Of a stretch of DNA of 15,987 nucleotides, positions 7,320-12,852 are shown one piece after another. Numbering within the stretch: position 1 is the stretch's first letter; each line of letters begins with the position of its first letter. The notes under the pieces are model-generated. The model did not search any database and was not told where the DNA came from. It saw only the letters and a list, made by a program, of their open reading frames with translations. The DNA lies in assembly GCA_020852155.1 (NCBI GenBank), contig JADZBJ010000366.1:1-15987 (forward strand), given 5' to 3'. This DNA is from Saprospiraceae bacterium. Lineage in GTDB: Bacteria; Bacteroidota; Bacteroidia; Chitinophagales; Saprospiraceae. The translations under genes were made by a program, and so were the position numbers.

Positions 7320-7362
7320 AAAAAAAAGCGCCGGAAACGACATCAACAGACGTTACCGGCGC
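7320..7362 (-). terminator. Intrinsic terminator of the DUF2853 gene
   Basis: On the minus strand GCGCCGGTAACG (7362-7351) pairs with CGTTTCCGGCGC (7339-7328), 11 of 12 positions, with an 11-nt loop, and is followed by a run of Ts (7327-7320). It lies 46 bp after the DUF2853 stop codon. Confidence 0.9.
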
Positions 7363-7408
7363 ATATGGGTACAGGCCACTTAGCGCCTGTATGCAGGATG
7401 ATTCTTTA

Positions 7409-7735
7409 TCAGGCTTTGCCGAATTTTACAGCAAGCAGGTAGTAGAACATACCGCGGTATTTGTTGCGATTGGAAGAACCCAACTGCTCACAAACTTCCT
7501 TGATAGCGGCGTCCAGTTCCGGACCATCGCTCAGGCCGAGTTTGCCGATGAGGTAGTTGTTCTTTACGCGATCCAGCTCAGTCTGGTCAGAGCAGGATAC
7601 ACGAGACGAGTCTTCATTGTAGATTGATGGACCAAGGCCCTTTACAACGGCTTCGAAAGCAGCCTCATCGTAAGCAATTCCGAGTTTGTCCATTTCCGCT
7701 TTGTAACCAGCGAAGGTGTCAGCAAATGTTGCCAT
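7409..7735 (-). CDS. DUF2853 family protein
   Basis: A 108-aa soluble protein that I recognise as the DUF2853 type. The conserved parts are VVKGLGPSIYNEDSSRVSCS (30-49), TELDRVKNNYLIGKLGL (52-68) and the C-terminal KEVCEQLGSSNRNKYRGMFYYLL. The family is about 110 residues, so the length is normal. It is acidic and mostly helical, has no signal peptide, and acts in the cytoplasm if at all; its function is not known. A strong intrinsic terminator follows at 7320-7362. Upstream, 77 bp away, is a 35-aa membrane microprotein gene on the same strand, with a hairpin between them. Its own promoter was not identified. Confidence 0.9.
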   Translation of the reverse strand: MATFADTFAGYKAEMDKLGIAYDEAAFEAVVKGLGPSIYNEDSSRVSCSDQTELDRVKNNYLIGKLGLSDGPELDAAIKEVCEQLGSSNRNKYRGMFYYLLAVKFGKA

Positions 7736-7770
7736 AATGTATGAAATAATATGGTTGAAAAATGAGTGAC

Positions 7771-7797
7771 GAAAGTCCGAATCTTTTTCAGACTTTC
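7771..7797 (-). other. Hairpin between the 35-aa gene and DUF2853
   Basis: A perfect 7-bp stem (GAAAGTC 7771-7777, GACTTTC 7791-7797) with a 13-nt loop. On the minus strand it follows the 35-aa gene, and CATTTTTC comes shortly after, so it might be a weak terminator or processing site before the DUF2853 start. Confidence 0.4.
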
Positions 7798-7812
7798 ACT
7801 GTAAAATGGGTG

Positions 7813-7920
7813 TTATTTTTTAAAATGGCTGAAAATCCACCATAAAAAGGCCGCAACGATGGCGAGCAGAACAATGATGTTTCGGGCAGGGAATGGATCG
7901 CGGGTGCGTCGTTCGAACAT
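7813..7920 (-). CDS. 35-aa single-pass membrane microprotein
   Basis: A short minus-strand frame, ATG at 7920-7918 and TAA at 7815-7813. It encodes MFERRTRDPFPARN, then a hydrophobic segment IIVLLAIVAAFLWWIF (15-30), then SHFKK. The basic N-terminus, one 16-residue membrane helix with two Trp at its end and a basic tail fit a small inner-membrane protein. It starts 17 bp after a MITE. With the MITE and one target duplication removed, its ATG would lie 10 nt after the stop of the 135-aa gene, which supports an ancestral operon. No family is recognised. It is short enough to be missed by ordinary gene calling. There is no Shine-Dalgarno sequence, but this is normal here. Confidence 0.6.
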   Translation of the reverse strand: MFERRTRDPFPARNIIVLLAIVAAFLWWIFSHFKK

Positions 7921-7937
7921 AGTGTGATTTTTAGTTT

Positions 7938-8099
7938 GTAACTGGTTAGGTCGCTCCCATTTTGGTCAAAAAAGGTCTGTTTTAGACCACTCTTCGCCAT
8001 TTTTTTCGTCCGATGCGCCGCATCGAACTCAAAAAAGCGGCTTGATTAGCCTAAAATCGCCTGCTTTTTTGCTCCAAAACCGCTGACCTAAGCAGTTAC
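7938..8099 (-). mobile_element. Palindromic 162-bp MITE, copy B (inverted), IS66-like ends
   Basis: This is the reverse complement of the element at 6338-6499, with 12 differences over 162 positions by hand alignment, most of them transitions. It starts GTAACTG and ends CAGTTAC. A perfect 8-bp direct repeat TTTAGTTT flanks it (7930-7937 and 8100-8107), as expected for IS66-type transposition. It carries no gene and must have been moved by a transposase elsewhere. The right duplication includes the stop codon of the 135-aa gene, so the insertion fell at the very end of that gene. Confidence 0.9.
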
Positions 8100-8100
8100 T

Positions 8101-8508
8101 TTAGTTTTTTACCATAGCAATTTCCATGCGGTACGCCTTGCCTTTTTCAAGGTTAATGCCGGCCTCTTCCAGCGATTGCAAACCAGTCATTTGAACCCGA
8201 ATGCTGTATTCAGCAGGCTTGACAACAAACCTGACAGAGCCGTCGGCGGCGCTGACTTTACCAAACATTTTATCGTTATCGCGGCGGATCAATACCGTGG
8301 CGCCCATGACCGCCTCATGGCTCGTATGGTCATGCAAACGTACTTCCAATATGGTTTTGGCCGTATCAGCCACACCCACGGGTTGAAATGCCAAAATCCG
8401 GCTGCCCTTCGGCTCGTCGGCACTTTGTGAAAAAATATGCCCTGGCAAGAGGAATGACAGGACGCCCAGGAGCAGGGCAAATCGGTAAGCAGGAAGGGGG
8501 CGATACAT
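8101..8508 (-). CDS. Small exported protein with carboxypeptidase-regulatory-like beta-sandwich
   Basis: A 135-aa protein with a signal peptide (about 1-28, MYRPLPAYRFALLLGVLSFL and a hydrophobic core ending in HIFSQ). The mature part holds one beta-sandwich of the CarboxypepD_reg-like type at about 52-133. It has VRLHDHTSHEAVMGATVLIRR, then DGSVRFVVKPAEYSIRVQMTG, the same layout as the N-terminal plug-proximal domain of many SusC/TonB proteins but here standing alone. It probably lies in the periplasm or at the outer membrane; its partner is unknown. The stop codon TAA lies inside the target duplication of MITE copy B. Upstream, a second MITE (8552-8712) separates it from a structured RNA candidate with a terminator. 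A weak -7-like box TAACTTTA lies at 8525-8518. Confidence 0.75.
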   Translation of the reverse strand: MYRPLPAYRFALLLGVLSFLLPGHIFSQSADEPKGSRILAFQPVGVADTAKTILEVRLHDHTSHEAVMGATVLIRRDNDKMFGKVSAADGSVRFVVKPAEYSIRVQMTGLQSLEEAGINLEKGKAYRMEIAMVKN

Positions 8509-8551
8509 AAGCGATTATAAAGTTAGATGAACAATTTGTGCGCGAATGTAA

Positions 8552-8712
8552 GAGGTTGTTTAAATTTCACTGCTGGATTCAATAAGAGCAGATTTTGGTG
8601 GTAGCCGATTCTTGTTTTTCGGGGTGAAGCGGGGATTTCAGCCCGAAAAATAAGGGAAGGGTGGCAGTAAAAGATGCCTTTTTGAGCCAGTGAGTGAATT
8701 TTAAACAACCTC
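8552..8712. mobile_element. 161-bp palindromic MITE with IS5/IS1031-like ends
   Basis: Ends GAGGTTGTTTAAA (8552-8564) and TTTAAACAACCTC (8700-8712) are perfect 13-bp inverted repeats, flanked by TAA on both sides (8549-8551 and 8713-8715). That is the TNA target duplication made by the IS1031 group of the IS5 family; the family link is inference. The halves are imperfect mirror images, with TTTTTCGGG and CCCGAAAAA near the centre (about 8614-8650). There is no open frame of interest. It lies between the RNA candidate's terminator and the 135-aa gene. Confidence 0.82.
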
Positions 8713-8724
8713 TAATGCACTGCT

Positions 8725-8761
8725 AAAAAAAATCCCCTCACTACATTACTGCAATGAGAGG
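8725..8761 (-). terminator. Intrinsic terminator of the candidate RNA
   Basis: On the minus strand CCTCTCAT (8761-8754) pairs with GTGAGGGG (8741-8734) over 8 bp with two G-U pairs, followed by A and eight Ts (8732-8725). It fixes the strand of the structured region upstream of it. Confidence 0.8.
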
Positions 8762-8937
8762 ACATCCCAAAAACCGATTACTATGTGATGACGGCATGTG
8801 ACTGCCGCATTTTGCGAATATTACCCGGGCTAATATGACTTCGATAATCATCACGGGTTAATTTTAAAGGTTTTTACAGGCATTCCTGTAACAGAGCACT
8901 ATCTTATCAAAGGTAGTGCCAACCCTTGCGATTACGC
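8725..8937 (-). ncRNA. Candidate structured RNA with two three-way junctions
   Basis: Reading the minus strand from about 8937 to 8725, the region folds by eye into two adjacent three-way junctions and a terminator. Junction one is closed by AACCC/GGGTT (8921-8925 with 8855-8859, plus-strand letters) and holds hairpins GCACTA/TAGTGC (8896-8901, 8914-8919) and TTACAGG/CCTGTAA (8874-8880, 8885-8891). Junction two is closed by GTGATGA/TCATCAC (8785-8791, 8848-8854) and holds CGGCA/TGCCG (8792-8796, 8803-8807) and ATATTA/TAATAT (8818-8823, 8831-8836). All six stems are perfect, and the two closing stems abut at 8854/8855. A TATATTTG box lies just upstream. It matches no RNA family I know. It may be a free small RNA or a leader regulating the 135-aa gene. 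Confidence 0.5.
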
Positions 8938-8940
8938 TAC

Positions 8941-8948
8941 CAAATATA
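8941..8948 (-). promoter_or_regulatory. -7 box upstream of the candidate RNA
   Basis: TATATTTG on the minus strand fits TAnnTTTG and would start transcription near 8934, exactly where the folded region begins. No TTG is found at the -33 position because the small mobile element at 8963-9024 begins 14 bp upstream, so the promoter may be altered or weakened. Confidence 0.45.
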
Positions 8949-8962
8949 GGTTAATTGTCTTT

Positions 8963-9024
8963 GAGGTTGTTTAAATTACACTGCTGGATTCAAAAAGAGG
9001 AGATTTTGAACTTTAAACAACCTC
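8963..9024. mobile_element. 62-bp internally deleted copy of the 8552-8712 MITE
   Basis: The first 46 bases closely match the first 46 of the element at 8552 (GAGGTTGTTTAAATTACACT, and on through GCTGGATTCA). The sequence then jumps straight to the right end TTTAAACAACCTC (9012-9024). The 13-bp ends are perfect. Flanks are TTT and TTC, so a clean 3-bp duplication is not visible. It lies 11 bp beyond the stop of the TPR gene. Confidence 0.8.
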
Positions 9025-9035
9025 TTCAGATGCCG

Positions 9036-10550
9036 CTATTTTACCCTGCTCAGGCCCGCTTTGGCCTTGGCATGCAGGCTGTCAGCGTATTCTTTGGGTT
9101 TAATATCCAGGCAACGCCTGAATGCTGTGGCTGCATTTTTCCGATCTCCGCTTTCCTCATAAAGCAATCCTAATTGTAAGGCAGCATTGCAGGCAAAATA
9201 CCAGGGTTGACTAACGCCTGCAGCCATCGTGGCATTGTATTGACCGATCGCTTCTTGCTTTTTTCCTAATTTATGCGCTATTCGCCCCATGCGATACGTG
9301 TATTCCAACTGCCATTTAGTATAGCTATTCTGGTACTCATTGCCGGCATTTTTTAACAAATCGTAAGCCCTTCGATAATACCCGCCATCAAACAGCAAAC
9401 GCGCTTTCAGTAAACGTACATCAGGTTTTTCGCCGCTTTCGGCTTCGCGCAAGGCAGCCTTGTCAGGGTCGCTTTGGCTGGCGCCGCGCGTTTTGGCCAG
9501 GTACATGTTATTCCAGTAGCCTTGTTCATTGTTGTTCAGCAAATAGTACCAGGCTAATTTTTGACAACATTCCTTGACGGCGTTTTGTCCCTTAAATGTC
9601 TGTATGAAATTTTCCAGCGGAACATTGGCATCCTGATCCAGCCGATACAATTTGGCGATACCAAGTAAATATTGCCGATATTGAAATGGCGAATAGGCGC
9701 TGCCTTGAGGCGCTTTTTCAAGCAGATTAATCGCCTCGTCAGTTTTGCCCGTTTTGACGGCCAGGTTAGCCATAGCATAGGCGACCAGCGGACTAGATCC
9801 GGGATTCAGGCGGCTGTTTTTCAGTCTGCTCCAGGCTTGATCGCCCTGATTGTTCAGGTGCGATTGCAGAAAACAGTAAGCCAGCAGCGTTTCCTGTTCA
9901 AATACAAAGTCATTGTTTTGAGCGTAGGCAAGCACCTGATCCAGTTCGCTTAATCCTTGCTCAATGCTGCCATTCATGCCGCCGACGGCTTTAATGGCCC
10001 AGCGATAATTGTCAGGAATATTGCCGACAAGGGCATGTAAAATACCCAGACTTTTCTTGTTGGCGACAAAATCGGGGAAGCGCCTCTGGTTTTCTTCCAA
10101 CAGTGCGTAGGCTAGTTTTATATCGGAAAGGCTGCTCAAATAATCGCCGAATCGGCCGCGTAACACAGCCCATTGCAGTCTGATTTCCGCCTGGGTGTAC
10201 AGGTAATATGGCGACCGCGTATCGCCGCGGCTGATCGCCGACAGACGTTTGTCCATCTGTTTGGACTGGCGTTTGTAAGCAGCTTCATCGTCTTGCGTGA
10301 TGATACTCAGGAACTCGACGGTGTTTTCCAGGAAAATGGCAATCAGGTTGTCTGGCTCCTGCCGACGCATGTTTCCTATTTGCTGATTTGCATCATTCAG
10401 GCGCAATTCAACTGTTTTTTGATAGGCGTCACGTGCGGGAGCAGAAAATTCAAAATATTTGCCCTGAAATGTCGAGGCCGAATTGGCCCGGTTCGACAGG
10501 CATGCGAGTGTCAAGCACAGCAGCCATACGAACAAAACGCGTTTTTTCAT
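9036..10550 (-). CDS. Exported tetratricopeptide-repeat protein
   Basis: A 504-aa protein starting MKKRVLFVWLLCLTLACLSN. The N-terminus is a signal peptide; TLAC is a poor lipobox, so a soluble periplasmic or a lipoprotein form are both possible. The rest is almost wholly helical, with several TPR-like units. The clearest are LVAYAMANLAVKTGKTDEAI followed by NLLEKAP in the middle, LLKARLLFDGGYYRRAYDLL, and near the C-terminus ALQLGLLYEESGDRKNAATA followed by FRRCLDIKP. TPR proteins are protein-binding scaffolds; the partner is not evident. I start at 10550 rather than 10568, because the six extra residues precede a normal signal peptide. It is divergent from the GGGP synthase with only 22 bp between start codons. 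Confidence 0.85.
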   Translation of the reverse strand: MKKRVLFVWLLCLTLACLSNRANSASTFQGKYFEFSAPARDAYQKTVELRLNDANQQIGNMRRQEPDNLIAIFLENTVEFLSIITQDDEAAYKRQSKQMDKRLSAISRGDTRSPYYLYTQAEIRLQWAVLRGRFGDYLSSLSDIKLAYALLEENQRRFPDFVANKKSLGILHALVGNIPDNYRWAIKAVGGMNGSIEQGLSELDQVLAYAQNNDFVFEQETLLAYCFLQSHLNNQGDQAWSRLKNSRLNPGSSPLVAYAMANLAVKTGKTDEAINLLEKAPQGSAYSPFQYRQYLLGIAKLYRLDQDANVPLENFIQTFKGQNAVKECCQKLAWYYLLNNNEQGYWNNMYLAKTRGASQSDPDKAALREAESGEKPDVRLLKARLLFDGGYYRRAYDLLKNAGNEYQNSYTKWQLEYTYRMGRIAHKLGKKQEAIGQYNATMAAGVSQPWYFACNAALQLGLLYEESGDRKNAATAFRRCLDIKPKEYADSLHAKAKAGLSRVK

Positions 10551-10554
10551 CCTG

Positions 10555-10562
10555 CAAAAATA
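10555..10562 (-). promoter_or_regulatory. Possible -7 box of the TPR gene
   Basis: TATTTTTG on the minus strand matches TAnnTTTG but lies only 4 bp before the start codon at 10550. If used, the transcript would be leaderless or nearly so. No -33 element is seen, so this may be chance in an A/T-rich gap. Confidence 0.25.
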
Positions 10563-10572
10563 TAGCAAAATC

Positions 10573-11307
10573 GTGATCTACTCATCGCTCCGGCAAGCCA
10601 AAGCAGAAGGTAAAAAAAAATTGGCGGTACTACTTGACCCCGACAAGTTGCGCCCGACGCAATTAGATCGGACACTCGCCATGGCTGCCGAATGCGGCGT
10701 GGATTATTTCTTCATTGGAGGCAGCCTGGTTGTGAACGCCATGCTTGACGACTTGTTGACGCGCATTCGCGAAACCTGCCCGATTCCGTTGATTCTTTTT
10801 CCGGGCAGTTCCTTTCAGTTGAGTTATCGCGCTGATGCATTGCTGTTTTTATCGCTCATCAGTGGCCGAAACCCGGAATTGCTCATTGGCCAACACGTGA
10901 TTTCAGCGCCGTATTTAAAGATGTCGCCATTGGAAATTATTTCTACGGGGTATATACTGGTAGATGGCGGCGTGAGCACCTCTGTTCAGTATATGTCCAA
11001 CACCTCGCCCGTGCCAGCCAATAAATCCGACATTGCGGTTTGTACGGCCATGGCAGGCGAGATGTTGGGTCTGAAAATGATGTATCTTGAAGCAGGATCG
11101 GGCGCTAAAAACCCCGTTTCTACCGAAATGATTGAAGCGGTCGCCGGGGCTATTTCCGTGCCGTTGATCGTTGGCGGCGGTATTCGCGATGCTCAAAAAG
11201 TGACAGATAACCTCCGCGCAGGCGCTGATATTATTGTCGTCGGAAACGCCATCGAAAGCAATCCTGACCTGATCAAAAGTATGGCCGAAGCCGTGCAGCG
11301 GTTTTAA
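10573..11307 (+). CDS. Geranylgeranylglyceryl phosphate synthase family protein
   Basis: A 244-aa TIM-barrel prenyltransferase of the GGGP/heptaprenylglyceryl phosphate synthase family. It would join a polyprenyl diphosphate to glycerol 1-phosphate through an ether bond. Visible motifs, counted from the GTG start: VLLDPDK at about 19-25, FFIGGSLVV at 46-54, LFPGSS at 75-80, GYILVDGG at 126-133, YLEAGSGAKNPVS at 171-183, VGGGIRDA at 200-207 and GADIIVVGNAIE at 217-228, the last two forming the phosphate-binding site. The GTG at 10573 gives the expected N-terminus (IYSSLRQAKAEGKKKLAVLL). The longer frame from 10483 runs through the TPR gene's coding region and is rejected. Group II enzymes are known in Bacteroidota such as Flavobacterium johnsoniae. 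The chain length of the prenyl substrate cannot be told. Confidence 0.92.
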   Translation: MIYSSLRQAKAEGKKKLAVLLDPDKLRPTQLDRTLAMAAECGVDYFFIGGSLVVNAMLDDLLTRIRETCPIPLILFPGSSFQLSYRADALLFLSLISGRNPELLIGQHVISAPYLKMSPLEIISTGYILVDGGVSTSVQYMSNTSPVPANKSDIAVCTAMAGEMLGLKMMYLEAGSGAKNPVSTEMIEAVAGAISVPLIVGGGIRDAQKVTDNLRAGADIIVVGNAIESNPDLIKSMAEAVQRF

Positions 11308-11349
11308 GCAGCCTTGTAAAGGCAGCCCCTTGAAAATTCTGAGTAAGAC

Positions 11350-11392
11350 AAAAAACCCGCAGATAACGCAGAAAATCTGCGAAATCTGCGGG
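11350..11392 (-). terminator. Intrinsic terminator of the 365-aa T9SS gene
   Basis: CCCGCAGAT (minus strand, 11392-11384) pairs perfectly with ATCTGCGGG (11364-11356). A second stem CGCAGA/TCTGCG lies inside, and TTTTTT follows (11355-11350). The hairpin is built from repeated ATCTGCG words. It may also end transcripts from the convergent GGGP synthase gene, though no T-run lies on that side. Confidence 0.85.
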
Positions 11393-11413
11393 AAATATAC
11401 TATTTACGTAGCC

Positions 11414-12511
11414 TTATTGCTTTTGAAAACGCCGCGCGACAACGCCTGTTGCTGTATTCATGCAAAACACATAATGGCCCACCGGCAAGGCCGACATATT
11501 GACTTCCAGGTGAAGGGTTTCTGCATCTTGAATGCCATTCAATATCTGGCGACCAGTCAGGTCAAATATTTGCCATTGTGCATCGGAACTGAGATTTTCA
11601 AACAGCGAAACACGCAACATATCCTGGACAGGCTGTGGCGCAATCATTACCTCCGCGCGTTGGCCAAACATGACGCTTCTGACCGGGCTGTATTCAAAAT
11701 CCTCATCGAAATCTACCTGACGCAAACGATAGTAATTGAGGCCGTTTGCAGGCTTTGCATCTTCAAAAGTATATGACTGCGGTGTGTTGGAATCACCTGC
11801 ACCGCGTACGCGGCCGATCATTTCAAAGTGGTTGCCGTCGGTACTGCGCTCAATGTCAAAGTGGGAATTGTCGCGCTCAATAGATGTTTCGAAATGCAGG
11901 GCAATGCTTTTTTCCTGCTTTTCGACATCAAACCGACTGAGGGTAATAGGCGCAACAATGCCGAAAAACTGCACGCCGCCCAGGCTGGTAAAACCGTTGG
12001 CATTGTCGGCGCCCCAGATATAAAGTCGAAAATTCTTGGTTGTACCTGGATTAATGGTGACGGAAAAACCACTCAGCGTGTAGGTCAGACAAGTCATATT
12101 GTCAAACGCAATGGTTGAACCAGCGCCAGTCAGGTTGCTGGTTCCATCATAAAGGCTCACATTCGTGCCTCCATTGTTGCCGCGTGTAGCCAGAAACTGT
12201 ACGGATGTTACGGTGATCGTATATCCGGCGTCGGCGGTCATAGGGAACTCCATGTACTCGTTGTCGGCCAATGCGTCGGCCTGATTAGAAGGGCTGGGGT
12301 CTGCACCACCAGAGTCATAAATGCCTGTCGCTGAAATAATGGAATTAGAGCAATTTTGCGAACCCCCTGACAGCAATCCACTGCCAACTGACGCAGTAGC
12401 AACCGATACGCCAGTTGTGTTGGACGTACCTGCTGTGCTGTTCCAGGTAGCCAATTGAGCGTTGATGGAATAGCAAAAAAGGAGGAGAAGGAGTGTGAAA
12501 ATGGATTTCAT
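11414..12511 (-). CDS. Secreted protein with T9SS sorting domain
   Basis: A 365-aa exported protein. A signal peptide spans 1-18 (MKSIFTLLLLLFCYSINA) with cleavage before Gln19. Residues about 20-185 form a beta-rich Ser/Thr/Gly/Asn domain (FLATRGNNGGTNVSLYDGTS) like a jelly roll. Residues 189-281 are the common Bacteroidota FnIII-like module, with ITLSRFDVEKQEKSIALHFE, FDIERSTDGNHFEMIGRVRG and NYYRLRQVDFDEDFEYSPVR. The C-terminal 78 residues are a T9SS sorting domain (PQPVQDMLRVSLFE, WQIFDLTGRQIL, LPVGHYVFCMNTATGVVARR). It is probably surface-attached or released; its ligand is unknown. A TACTTTTG box at 12668-12661 could serve as its promoter, with a leader of about 140 nt. A strong terminator lies 21 bp after its stop. 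Confidence 0.9.
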   Translation of the reverse strand: MKSIFTLLLLLFCYSINAQLATWNSTAGTSNTTGVSVATASVGSGLLSGGSQNCSNSIISATGIYDSGGADPSPSNQADALADNEYMEFPMTADAGYTITVTSVQFLATRGNNGGTNVSLYDGTSNLTGAGSTIAFDNMTCLTYTLSGFSVTINPGTTKNFRLYIWGADNANGFTSLGGVQFFGIVAPITLSRFDVEKQEKSIALHFETSIERDNSHFDIERSTDGNHFEMIGRVRGAGDSNTPQSYTFEDAKPANGLNYYRLRQVDFDEDFEYSPVRSVMFGQRAEVMIAPQPVQDMLRVSLFENLSSDAQWQIFDLTGRQILNGIQDAETLHLEVNMSALPVGHYVFCMNTATGVVARRFQKQ

Positions 12512-12660
12512 AATGGAATGTCAATAAAATAATGAAACGAAATAATCCAGGGGTATGGACCGAAAAGCAGGGCGAGAAGGATTAAAACAGATGATTTCTT
12601 TGAATTTTCAAGGGGATAGGCGCAAAAAATGAATTTTTCACCTTAGACAGTATGATATAA

Positions 12661-12668
12661 CAAAAGTA
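12661..12668 (-). promoter_or_regulatory. Possible -7 box for the 365-aa T9SS gene
   Basis: TACTTTTG on the minus strand matches TAnnTTTG and predicts a start near 12654. No TTG lies at the usual -33 distance. A small hairpin TACCC-N6-GGGTA (12678-12693) sits just upstream. Confidence 0.4.
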
Positions 12669-12727
12669 ATGCCTTTTTACCCGTTTTTGGGTAACTAACA
12701 TTGAATTAACACAACCGCAATCGGATA

Positions 12728-12759
12728 TTGACTGTTATTTTTGCTCTGGTTATAGTCAA
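12728..12759 (+). promoter_or_regulatory. Possible priA promoter with flanking dyad
   Basis: TATTTTTG at 12736-12743 matches TAnnTTTG on the plus strand and is framed by a perfect 6-bp inverted repeat TTGACT (12728-12733) and AGTCAA (12754-12759). No proper -33 element is visible. It would give a leader of about 100 nt. Confidence 0.35.
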
Positions 12760-12792
12760 CCTAAAGTGGTTTTGAACGACTCGTGTCTGTAA

Positions 12793-12847
12793 ATCATTGA
12801 AAATCACGAAAATCAATCATATAAATCTTCAAAATCACTTAAATCCG
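12793..12847 (+). repeat. Degenerate AAATCA word repeat before priA
   Basis: Six diverged words of about 9-12 bp (AAATCATTG, AAAATCACG, AAAATCAATCAT, ATAAATCTTC, AAAATCACTT, AAATCCGGG) run up to the priA start codon. A-tracts recur about every 10 bp. The rest of the 12512-12852 gap holds only the promoter candidates listed and no convincing small gene. Confidence 0.6.
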
Positions 12848-12852
12848 GGTAT

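Noticed and set aside
7788..8000. 70-aa minus-strand open frame
   Set aside because: It reads across the MITE and out of frame through the 35-aa gene; no protein-like features.
8818..8860. TPP riboswitch or hammerhead ribozyme in the structured region
   Set aside because: CCGGGTAATA and GTGATGA-GAA recall fragments of these RNAs, but CTGAGA (TPP) is missing, and the hammerhead core needs CTGATGA with a stem between it and GAAA, which is absent.
10483..10572. 30-residue N-terminal extension of the GGGP synthase
   Set aside because: It lies inside the start of the divergent TPR gene and does not fit the family; the GTG at 10573 gives the normal N-terminus.
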